A stretch of 64,000 nt of DNA, from positions 1 to 64,000 of the forward strand of contig NZ_NFJP01000022.1 in NCBI RefSeq assembly GCF_002159915.1, given 5' to 3'. The notes under the pieces were generated by a model, which was not told the DNA's origin, searched no databases, and saw only the letters and a program-made list of their open reading frames with translations. Position numbers and translations under genes: made by a program. The stretch comes from Gordonibacter sp. An230. Its GTDB lineage: Bacteria > Actinomycetota > Coriobacteriia > Coriobacteriales > Eggerthellaceae. Below are positions 1 to 6,757 of the stretch, piece by piece (position 1 is the stretch's first letter; each line of letters starts with the position of its first letter).

Positions 1-143
1 CACCGCCCGCGGCCAAGGCGGTCGGCGAGCTTCCTGAACGACTCCTCCGACAGGCAGTGCTCCATGCGGCAGGCCTCGCGCAGACGACGGAACACCGGGA
101 TTGCTTCGATGTAGTCCTCGGAGGATTCGCGGGGTGCCATCAT
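1..143 (-). pseudogene. DtxR-family regulator remnant, DNA-binding domain deleted
   Basis: Reading from 143 towards 1 gives a short frame that opens with the same N-terminal motif (ESSEDYIEAI) as the two full DtxR-like genes at 53636 and 61947. After RRLR it jumps straight to EACRMEHCLSEES, which in those paralogs lies near the C-terminus. About 75 residues are missing, covering the whole winged-helix DNA-binding part and the start of the dimerisation part. The frame is still open where the window begins, so the last codons are not visible. It overlaps the end of the ABC fragment (140-509), as the intact copy at 61947 overlaps its ABC gene. It is either a dead remnant or a small protein with only the metal-site segment. 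Confidence 0.7.
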
Positions 144-509
144 GCTCCCTCGGCTGACATACGCCCGTCAGCGCCCCAGCTGCTGCTCTGCAGCTGGAGG
201 TCCCAAAGATGCTGGTAGAGGCCGTTTCTCGAAACGAGGTCGTCGTGGGTCCCCTCTTCGACGATGTTCCCGCCGTCGAGAACGACGATCTTGTCCGCGT
301 TGGCGATGGTCCTCAGGCGATGTGCGATGACGATCACCGTCTTGCCCGCGCAGAGGGCTCCGACTGCTCTCTGGATGAGCGTTTCGTTCTCCGGGTCGAG
401 CGAAGCCGTGGCTTCGTCAAGGAGGACCACGGGGGCGTCTTTCAAGAGGGCGCGCGCGATGGAGAGGCGCTGGCGCTCCCCTCCGGACAGAGCGGCGCCG
501 TTCTCGCTG
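140..509 (-). pseudogene. ABC exporter ATPase C-terminal fragment, cut by IS
   Basis: This is the C-terminal part of the nucleotide-binding domain of an exporter-type ABC protein. Visible are the signature LSGGERQR, the Walker B segment [12 protein letters not shown] and the H-loop IAHRLRT. The reading frame is open up to 509, where the left terminal inverted repeat of the insertion sequence begins, so the membrane domain and Walker A are lost. It is strikingly similar, at roughly 85-90% by eye, to the matching part of the ABC gene at 62335-64000. The copies are therefore paralogous members of the same ABC-DtxR unit. The remainder of the gene is not on the other side of the IS, where phage capsid sequence begins. 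Confidence 0.85.
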
Positions 510-539
510 TGAATTTGAATCTGCCCCGAATCCGTTGAC
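510..539 (+). repeat. IS left terminal inverted repeat
   Basis: Thirty bases starting TGAATTTGAATC and ending CGTTGAC. They match the reverse complement of 1794-1823 at 25 of 30 positions, which fixes the left boundary of the element. Confidence 0.9.
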
Positions 540-592
540 AGGTCGAGTCCCGTTTCGGCACCATTGCCGTTGCGGGGGAACGGAGGCGGACC

Positions 593-880
593 ATGGGAAA
601 ACCGTGCCCGAAGTACACGGCGGAGTTCAAGCGGCGCGCCGTGCAGCTGTACAACGAGAGGGGAACCACCTACGCGGAGGTCGCGCGCGAGATCGGCGTC
701 GACCCGTCGAGCCTCGCCGACTGGGTCAGAAGGGCCTCGGCCGCGGCGCCCGACGCCGAGGCGAGCCCCTTCCAGATGGCCGAGGACCTGCGGCGGCTCA
801 GGCGCGAGAACGAGCGGCTCAAAAGGGAGAACGAGATGCTTTTGAAAGCGAGCGCCTTCTTCGCCGGCAGGCAGCTGTAG
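593..880 (+). CDS. IS3-family OrfA, HTH protein
   Basis: A 95-residue protein with the helix-turn-helix of IS3 OrfA proteins ([14 protein letters not shown], then [17 protein letters not shown], residues about 7-45). A leucine-zipper-like coiled coil follows ([20 protein letters not shown]). OrfA binds the IS ends, and through a -1 ribosomal shift near its 3' end it yields the OrfAB transposase. OrfA lies in frame 2 and OrfB in frame 1, consistent with a -1 shift around 820-850. I could not single out a textbook slippery heptamer there; the short runs AAAAG at 821-825 and TTTTG at 841 are candidates. The stop is at 878-880. Confidence 0.9.
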   Translation: MGKPCPKYTAEFKRRAVQLYNERGTTYAEVAREIGVDPSSLADWVRRASAAAPDAEASPFQMAEDLRRLRRENERLKRENEMLLKASAFFAGRQL

Positions 881-1788
881 GCGCCGAGGCGAAGGAGGCG
901 AGGTTCGCTTTCACCCTGCTCAGCGAGGGGCGCTGGAGCGTGTCGGAGATGTGCTCGGCGCTCGGCGTCACCAGGCAGGGCTACCACGCGTGGCGCTCGC
1001 GCGGGCCGAGCGGGTGCGACCTGCGCGACGCCGAGCTCGCCGGCGAGATCTCCGAGGTCTACGAGGCGAGCCGCCGCATCTACGGCGCCCCGAAGGTCTT
1101 CGCGGAGCTGCGCCGGCGCGGAGAGCGCACGTCGCGCAAGCGCGCGGCGCACATCATGCGCGAGAACGGCTGGGCCGGCACGACGCGCGGCTGCGCCAAG
1201 CGCCCCAAGGGCGAGGCCAGGCAGGCAGCGCCGCAGGCCAACTCGGCGCCCGACCTCGTGCGGCGAGACTTCAGCGCGGACGGCCCGGACAGGGCCTGGT
1301 TCGCCGACATCACCTACGTGCGCACGCACCAGGGGTGGCCCTGCCTGGCGGTCGTGATGGACATCTGGTCCAGGAAGATCGTCGGCTGGTCGATGTCGGC
1401 CCGCATGACGGCCGAGCTCGCCGACGACGCGCTGAGGATGGCGATCGTGAGGCGCAGGCCGCCCGGAGGCTGCATCCACCATAGCGACCACGGGAGCCAG
1501 TACGTCTCGCTCCTGATCGGCAAGACGATGCGCGAGGCCGGCATCAGGCCGTCGATGGGCTCGATCGCGAGCCCGTGGGACAACGCGGCGATGAAGTCGC
1601 TCATGGGGCTCGTCAAGGCGGAGTGCGTGCACGCCCGCACGTTCGAGACGCGGGATCAGGCGGCATTGGAGATATTCGACTACATCGAGTGCTTCTACAA
1701 CAGGGTGCGGATCCACTCCGCGCTCGGCAACCTCAGCCCCGAGGAGTTCGAGGCGAGGCATGCTCAGGAGGCCGCTTCGGCGGCGTAG
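841..1788 (+). CDS. IS3-family OrfB transposase, catalytic Glu replaced by Lys
   Basis: This is the catalytic rve/DDE domain of an IS3 transposase, expressed as an OrfAB fusion by -1 frameshift; the start given is the approximate shift point. It has the HTH_21 region ([19 protein letters not shown]) and then the RNase H fold with the first Asp in WFADITYV and the second in HHSDHGSQY. In the family the third residue, Glu, lies 36 residues after the second Asp, in NAxMESF. Here that position reads NAAMKSL, so a single GAG to AAG change would have replaced the Glu with Lys. The rest of the domain is intact up to [15 protein letters not shown]. Transposition activity in cis is therefore doubtful. 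Confidence 0.88.
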   Translation, partial: FESERLLRRQAAVGAEAKEARFAFTLLSEGRWSVSEMCSALGVTRQGYHAWRSRGPSGCDLRDAELAGEISEVYEASRRIYGAPKVFAELRRRGERTSRKRAAHIMRENGWAGTTRGCAKRPKGEARQAAPQANSAPDLVRRDFSADGPDRAWFADITYVRTHQGWPCLAVVMDIWSRKIVGWSMSARMTAELADDALRMAIVRRRPPGGCIHHSDHGSQYVSLLIGKTMREAGIRPSMGSIASPWDNAAMKSLMGLVKAECVHARTFETRDQAALEIFDYIECFYNRVRIHSALGNLSPEEFEARHAQEAASAA

Positions 1789-1793
1789 AGGGT

Positions 1794-1823
1794 GTCAACG
1801 AAATCGGGGTAAATTCAGATTCA
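1794..1823 (-). repeat. IS right terminal inverted repeat
   Basis: Partner of 510-539. It lies just after the OrfB stop codon and ends in CA at 1822-1823. The capsid gene frame on the minus strand runs into it, which adds a few IS-encoded residues to the truncated capsid protein. Confidence 0.9.
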
Positions 1824-2232
1824 CCTCGGTCTTCGTGGTCACTCCCTCGGTGGACGCGATCTCGCTGAACGTGCAGGCGTCGCCCTCAGGTGCCACTTGC
1901 GTGCGCTGTAGCTCGGCGCCAGCCTGGACGAAGCAGTCGATGATTCCGGCCTCCTCGACATCTATGACATCGGCGAAGAGTCTGATGGCCCGGTCGTAGG
2001 CGAAGGTGTGTGTCTCGTAGGTCCAGGTGATGCTGCCCGTCTTGTAGCCCACGTTACGCGTGTAGTCTCCAAGGCCCGTGACCTCTATCTTCGGAATGAG
2101 GATTTCCTTTGCGTTGCGACCGGCGCGTACCATGTTGCCGCCGCTGTTCAGGCAGTTTGACACCGCAGCCCTCTGGTAGACCTCGTCCAGGATACCAGTG
2201 TACTTCTTAGCGAATTCGATGCTGTTTGGCAT
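1824..2232 (-). pseudogene. Phage major capsid protein, 3' truncated by IS
   Basis: The first 136 residues of a tailed-phage major capsid protein of the P22-coat-like type found in Gram-positive phages. Typical features are a start SIEFAKKYTGILDEVYQ, then IPKIEVTGLGDYTRNVGY and a conserved ETHTFAYDRA segment. Family members are usually about 300-400 residues long, so more than half is gone. An excellent ribosome site (AGGAGGG, 8 nt upstream) supports the start at 2232. The scaffold gene lies 12 bases upstream. The frame continues a few codons into the IS repeat. The family call rests on recognised sequence style and on the neighbouring scaffold gene. Confidence 0.75.
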
Positions 2233-2244
2233 GTCTCAGCCCTC

Positions 2245-2742
2245 CTATGCGTTATCGTCGGAATCGTCTAGGCCGGCGAGCCTGCGCCAGCGTTTCATCG
2301 TCTTGCCCTCGTCGGAGCTTGTGCCCGCGTTAGGAAGTCCGGTCTTGCCGCCCTGGGGCTTGGTGGTGCGCGCATCAGCGAAAAGCCACGGCTCTGCGGC
2401 CTTGAGCGCGTCCACTTCGCCGTCGTAGTCGCCGAGCATCGCACGCGCCGCCTTCACGTTGCGCACGCCCGCGAGCTGCAGCCTGAAGTCGATACGGTCG
2501 GACTCACCCTGGGCCTTGAGCTCCGCGATCTCGCTGCGCAGCTGCTCGGCCGTCTCTGCGTTCTTGGCGGCCTTGGCAACCTGCGCCTCGAGCGCCGCGA
2601 TCTTCTCGTCGCGCTCGGCGACGGCCTTCTCCCAGTCGGTGCCGCTCACCTGCGGCTGGTCTTGCGTCGCCTGCTGCTGCCCGAGGTCTTCCTGGGCTTG
2701 CGGCTCTTCCTGCGTCTTATCGCCATGTGCATCATCTGCCAT
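2245..2742 (-). CDS. Phage capsid scaffolding protein (GP20/DUF4355-like)
   Basis: A 165-residue acidic protein. Its Gln/Glu-rich N-terminal tail is followed by a long coiled coil (WEKAVAERDEKIAALEAQV and onward, residues about 45-95), a short conserved stretch (RNVKAARAMLGDY) and a charged C-terminus. This arrangement is typical of scaffold proteins that template procapsid assembly and sit directly upstream of the capsid gene, as here. The ATG at 2742 has AAAGG about 10 nt upstream. Starts at 2763 and 2778 are also open, and the latter has GAGGG upstream. With the capsid gene broken, this gene can no longer serve virion assembly from this locus. Confidence 0.75.
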   Translation of the reverse strand: MADDAHGDKTQEEPQAQEDLGQQQATQDQPQVSGTDWEKAVAERDEKIAALEAQVAKAAKNAETAEQLRSEIAELKAQGESDRIDFRLQLAGVRNVKAARAMLGDYDGEVDALKAAEPWLFADARTTKPQGGKTGLPNAGTSSDEGKTMKRWRRLAGLDDSDDNA

Positions 2743-2868
2743 ATCGGCCTGCCTTTCGGTCATGGCCGACACATACAAATCGGCCCTCTAACACTGCGAA
2801 CAGGTTAGAAGGCCGTCACAAAGTGAAGTGAGGTTTGATTGTCAGCGCAATCTCTCGCTGAAGGGCAT

Positions 2869-4566
2869 CTACAGACCCCAGCCCTTCTTGAAGACCTCCA
2901 TCAAGTTCTTTTGGCGCTGCTCCACTACCTCTGGCGTCCACTCAGACTCGTTGAGGACCTGCGTGGTCAGTGCGTAGGACGATGTGCCCTTGCGCCCAGT
3001 GAAGTATTTTGCCTTCTTCTTGGCAAAGTCGAAGTTCTGAGCTTCCGAGTTCTTATACCTAGTCAATGGGACGAGGTTTGCAATCTTGTTCAACCAGTTC
3101 TCACGTTGTGCGACATCGGGCCATACGGTAGCCCATTCGCTGCCATCGCGTACTGTTTGCGGCAGCACGTGCTCTATCGTCAGAATCCGTGAGTCGTACG
3201 TGGCGGCTCCGTCTGCCACAAAGCTGTCGAGCCTCAATATCACGTAGTTCCTCTTGCGCGGTGTCTTCAGGTAGATATCGCCCTTCAGCGCAGCTATGAA
3301 CTGATCGCGCTCCTCCTCTGTGAGAAGGACCGTTTCCAATCTCGGGGAGTCATCTTGGCCATGTTCCGGACGCTCATCCATTTCGTCGAGTATCTGTACA
3401 TATCGATTGATGCGCTGGTTGATGTCCTTCGAGGTAACGTGCATGAAGGACGCGAGTCTTTCCAGGGCAATGAAGAACCACTGCACGTAATCCGAATTGC
3501 CTCTCCTGGTGGCAAGGAATTTGAGCGCGACGGGAACCCAGTCCGAGTTGTCGATGCGGTTGAGCCAACCGAGTCGGTCATTTACGACCTCCGAGCCGGT
3601 CGTGGCGGAATATGCGCAGCCCTTTACGTCCAAATAAGCTTCCGTGTAGGGCTCCAGCAGGTCGTCGATGAGGGCTTCTGGAGTCATGCCATCATGCTTC
3701 ACCACAAACTCAGTGAATTCCTCGTTGAGCGATTTCTTTGCCTTCTTCTTTGCGTACACCATGCGGATGCATGAGAAAACGTCGTCGAATCCAGATCGGC
3801 TCGCTTGGACCTCAAGCTCCTCCCATTTGTCCGCATAATCAGCTCTCGTGGTTTCGGGGATCTCAGCGATTACGTTTGCCTTGATGATGTCCATGGGCAG
3901 CAAGTCGAGGCCGCGACTGTTCATAACAGCGAAGACTCGGTATGCAGAGGACTGGCTGGGCGTCGATACGGCAACCATGTAGCATCTGGTCAAGAGGAAG
4001 GAGGTGAAGTCAACGAGCTTCTGAAGATCGTCTCCGAACTCCTCATCAATGGCTTTGTTGAGGGTCCTGCAGTTCTCCTGGATGTTGCGCTGCGCTTCGT
4101 CCTCCATTTGCGTTGGGTCGAGCGCAAGTAATCCGTCGATATCTATGCCCTGGATGTACTTGGAGAAGAAGGGCTGGTCGCGTTGTCGAAGAAAGAGCCT
4201 TGGTTGTTCCTCAATATGCATGAAGATATCGCCCTGAGACTTTATGCGTATGACGCAGTTGTCTCTCTGCACGCCGCTGAGCTTGCTCGCTATCGTGGCA
4301 AGGAGAATGGTTAGCGTGGTCAGGCGTTGTTGGCCATCAATAACCTCGGCCCTTCTCTCACCGTCTTGCTTAATCAGGACGGTGCTGCCCAGAAAGTAGT
4401 TCTCCTCGTCTTCTTCCATGAAGAAGTCTCTCAAGTCTGAGAAGAGCACGCCGGTCTCTTCGGTAGTCCAAGCATATGGTCGCTGGTACTGGGGAATGTG
4501 GTATTCGAAGTCATCGCTGAACACCTTACCAAGTGGGTACTCAGCGCCTGTAATCATCTTGCTCAT
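2869..4566 (-). CDS. DUF262/DUF1524 protein, GmrSD-like type IV restriction nuclease
   Basis: A 565-residue protein with an N-terminal DUF262 domain (YHIPQYQRPYAW at about 23-34 and IDGQQRLTTL at about 77-86, the nucleotide-binding motif). The C-terminal DUF1524 HNH nuclease domain has TIEHVLPQT and then WLNKIANLVPLTRYKN, residues about 455-515. In the GmrSD family these two domains cut phage DNA with modified cytosines, using NTP. The related BrxU enzyme is known beside some BREX loci. Here the gene follows brxA by 27 bases on the same strand, so it is probably the last gene of the BREX operon. It would complement BREX against phages with modified DNA. The whole coding sequence is visibly less GC-rich than its neighbours, a sign of separate acquisition. 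The target preference cannot be read from sequence. Confidence 0.85.
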   Translation of the reverse strand: MSKMITGAEYPLGKVFSDDFEYHIPQYQRPYAWTTEETGVLFSDLRDFFMEEDEENYFLGSTVLIKQDGERRAEVIDGQQRLTTLTILLATIASKLSGVQRDNCVIRIKSQGDIFMHIEEQPRLFLRQRDQPFFSKYIQGIDIDGLLALDPTQMEDEAQRNIQENCRTLNKAIDEEFGDDLQKLVDFTSFLLTRCYMVAVSTPSQSSAYRVFAVMNSRGLDLLPMDIIKANVIAEIPETTRADYADKWEELEVQASRSGFDDVFSCIRMVYAKKKAKKSLNEEFTEFVVKHDGMTPEALIDDLLEPYTEAYLDVKGCAYSATTGSEVVNDRLGWLNRIDNSDWVPVALKFLATRRGNSDYVQWFFIALERLASFMHVTSKDINQRINRYVQILDEMDERPEHGQDDSPRLETVLLTEEERDQFIAALKGDIYLKTPRKRNYVILRLDSFVADGAATYDSRILTIEHVLPQTVRDGSEWATVWPDVAQRENWLNKIANLVPLTRYKNSEAQNFDFAKKKAKYFTGRKGTSSYALTTQVLNESEWTPEVVEQRQKNLMEVFKKGWGL

Positions 4567-4593
4567 TGAATTCTCCGAATCTTCCTGATGCCG

Positions 4594-5304
4594 TTAGCAT
4601 TGGTTGAGCGACACCGTAAACTCTCGCCCAAAGTTCCCAATCGAGAACCGCGCATCCTCCACCAGCCGCTCCTTGCTCGCATGCAGCACGAACGGGAACA
4701 GCTCCGGCAACGCCTGCAGCTCCGTATACGACCGGTACCCAGACTGGTACGCCAGCATGTCCGCGTGCAGCAGGAACAGCGACAGCTCCTCGTCCGCATC
4801 CACGCGCGGTGCGAGCACGTAGCGTCCCTGCTTCACGCGCTGGATGACCCCGATTGCGTTCAGCGAGGCCAGCATCTTCTCCGAGCCCTTCACCACGGTG
4901 GAACGCTCGCCCCACTCGTCCAGGATCTTGAGCTTCAGCTGCGCCGCCGTGAACTCATCCTGGTACTCGCACATCTTTCCGATGAGTCGCACAAGGTCAC
5001 CGAACATCGGGAACGCCACCACGAGCATCCCCCAGTGGACCGCCAGCAGCTCGTAAGGATGACTTAACGCCAACTCCAGAGCCTTCGGCCGCAACGCCTC
5101 AAGGGCCGCGTCCTCCGCCACCCACGGCAGCAGCAGGATCTCGCGCGTCTTGCGCCGGTTGGTGTCGCTCGAAATCTCGAACTTCAGGTACTCCTCAAGC
5201 TCCTCGCGCATCTGCGTCGGTTCGAGCCCCTCGCCGGCAAGCTCGATGGTCTTGTTCAGCCAGGGCAACCTGATTATCCTCGTGAATCCAACCATCCTAG
5301 CCAT
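4594..5304 (-). CDS. brxA: BREX protein BrxA (DUF1819)
   Basis: A 236-residue protein that matches the BrxA/DUF1819 family in length and style. It has an N-terminal segment with LAGEGLEPTQMREELEEYL, helical middle parts, and a winged-helix-like C-terminal half (LKILDEWGERSTVVKGSEKML). BrxA is a small DNA-binding BREX component needed for defence in characterised systems, and its biochemical role is not settled. The ATG at 5304 overlaps the pglZ stop (ATGGCTAG), so translation is probably coupled. A GTG at 5313 and an ATG at 5295 are alternatives. It is the last canonical gene of a type 3 BREX cluster here. Assignment rests on the family pattern plus position. Confidence 0.8.
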   Translation of the reverse strand: MARMVGFTRIIRLPWLNKTIELAGEGLEPTQMREELEEYLKFEISSDTNRRKTREILLLPWVAEDAALEALRPKALELALSHPYELLAVHWGMLVVAFPMFGDLVRLIGKMCEYQDEFTAAQLKLKILDEWGERSTVVKGSEKMLASLNAIGVIQRVKQGRYVLAPRVDADEELSLFLLHADMLAYQSGYRSYTELQALPELFPFVLHASKERLVEDARFSIGNFGREFTVSLNQC

Positions 5305-6757
5305 TGCATGCACCTGCTCTCACTGTTATGAACGGCACGACCACCTCGTCGATGCTCATGCCGCCATGGCTCATCACGTTCTCTCCCGGGTTGTCGAACG
5401 ACACGCCCGACGGGCACACGTAGTACCTCAAGCCCTGCGGCAGGAAGCCGCTGGGGCATTGTACCAGCCCGTATTTTTCCTGCTTGTCCGAGACGTCCGC
5501 GAGGTCGTTCACCACGAGCATCCTGCGGCTCTTCGTCTCGGTCTCCACGCCGGTGCCGGTAACGCGCCCGCGACCCACGCACGGCGTGTTCCCGTGGTCG
5601 GCACTGATGTACACGTCCATTCCGGCCGCAGAAAGCCGTCGCACCAGCCCGGCAAGCTTCCCGCTATCCCGCAGGAGTTCGATATCCTTCAGCATCCCAG
5701 CACGCCCGCCGTACTGCCCGTGCACGCGCTCGTCCACGTCCAGTATCACGAACGCTGCGCACTCGCAGCCGTAGGGCAACTCGGCGTCGTAGCCACGCAG
5801 GTAGGCCATCCGCTCGTCACCGATGCCCCAGCTTCTCACGCGCCCGACGAACTCGCTCTTCTCCTTGTCCGTTGTCCAAGGGCTCGCAAGGTCGCGAGGG
5901 TACTTGCCCGAGAGCAGGCTCTGCCGCGACAGCGATGTCACGGTGGGCACCATGGCGAAGGCGGCGGACTCCTCGTAGGGGATTCCCGCAAAAGACTCGC
6001 GAAGCACGCGCCAGTCGAATTCCGACATGCCGTCCATCACCACGATGGCGAACCGGTCGCTGCGCGTGCGCATGTACTCCATGGCAGAGCTCACGAGTAC
6101 GGGAGTCTCTTCGGCATACTCCATGGTGAGCTGCCCGAACTTCGACACCACGAAGTCCCTGAATGCGCCGTCGGTGAGCTCGTTCGTGCTCCGTTCGATT
6201 CCGTAGCGCGCCCTCGTCACGTCGATGCGTGCCTTCAGCTGCGCCACCGCGATCCAGCCACGATAGCCTGCAGCAACGCTCGTCAACCGCACGAGCTCGC
6301 CCTCCAGCTCGTCGCAGACGCGCTCTGCCGTCTCTTGCACGTTCACGCGTGTCTCAAGGTATGCCCTCGTGGCCTTTGCATCCGAGGGGTACACATAGTC
6401 GCGCTCGTAGGCGACGGCAAGGAAGTCCAAGTCCAGCCCATCAGCGGCCCTCAACGTTGCGGTATCAAGCTTAGGGAACAGCCCACCCAGCGACACGTCG
6501 TACCGCTGCATCAGCTGCGCTAGGTCGTACGGCACATACGCATCGTCCGACGCGATCACGGCAAGCTTCTCGCCAGCCTTAAGCGCATCCTCCCACCCGA
6601 TGCGGAATGCCAGGTCGTCCTCCCAGCGCACCACGGTGAAACCGCGCCGCTCGAAGGCATAGGCGTACTCGGCCCGCGACTCCACGCCGTGGTCTACCAG
6701 CAGAACCGAAGTGCAGTACATCGCGCTGGACTCGTTGAACAAGTACTCGCCGAGCAT
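5297..6757 (-). CDS. pglZ: BREX alkaline-phosphatase-superfamily protein PglZ
   Basis: A 486-residue protein with the PglZ domain. The metal-site motifs expected of the alkaline phosphatase superfamily are visible: VVMDGMSEFDW (about residue 246) and YISADHGNT (about residue 403). PglZ is the protein common to all BREX types. Its phosphatase or nuclease activity and its partner contacts are needed for phage exclusion and methylation. The protein is shorter than type 1 PglZ (about 800 residues or more), as expected for type 3. The start ATG at 6757 overlaps the helicase stop codon (TGATG), which decides it against an upstream in-frame start at 6790. Confidence 0.9.
   Translation of the reverse strand: MLGEYLFNESSAMYCTSVLLVDHGVESRAEYAYAFERRGFTVVRWEDDLAFRIGWEDALKAGEKLAVIASDDAYVPYDLAQLMQRYDVSLGGLFPKLDTATLRAADGLDLDFLAVAYERDYVYPSDAKATRAYLETRVNVQETAERVCDELEGELVRLTSVAAGYRGWIAVAQLKARIDVTRARYGIERSTNELTDGAFRDFVVSKFGQLTMEYAEETPVLVSSAMEYMRTRSDRFAIVVMDGMSEFDWRVLRESFAGIPYEESAAFAMVPTVTSLSRQSLLSGKYPRDLASPWTTDKEKSEFVGRVRSWGIGDERMAYLRGYDAELPYGCECAAFVILDVDERVHGQYGGRAGMLKDIELLRDSGKLAGLVRRLSAAGMDVYISADHGNTPCVGRGRVTGTGVETETKSRRMLVVNDLADVSDKQEKYGLVQCPSGFLPQGLRYYVCPSGVSFDNPGENVMSHGGMSIDEVVVPFITVRAGACNG

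Larger units (their letters stand above)
510..1823 (+). mobile_element. IS3-family insertion sequence, about 1314 bp
   Basis: The element is bounded by 30-bp imperfect inverted repeats (25 of 30 matching) that start TG and end CA. It carries two overlapping frames, OrfA (593-880) and OrfB (to 1788), related by a -1 shift as is usual in the IS3 family. No target-site duplication is present: the bases next to the left end (CTG) and right end (CCT) differ. The left flank is an ABC transporter gene and the right flank a phage capsid gene. This suggests that the copy took part in a recombination or deletion after insertion. The transposase also seems to lack its catalytic glutamate (see OrfB). Confidence 0.9.

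Noticed and set aside
820-850. Exact slippery heptamer for the IS -1 frameshift
   Set aside because: Neither AAAAG at 821 nor TTTTG at 841 fits the standard X-XXY-YYZ pattern in the OrfA frame, so only the region is given.
670-1761. Long minus-strand frame of 363 residues across the IS
   Set aside because: It is antisense to the transposase in GC-rich DNA, has no protein features and lacks a ribosome site. It is a shadow frame.
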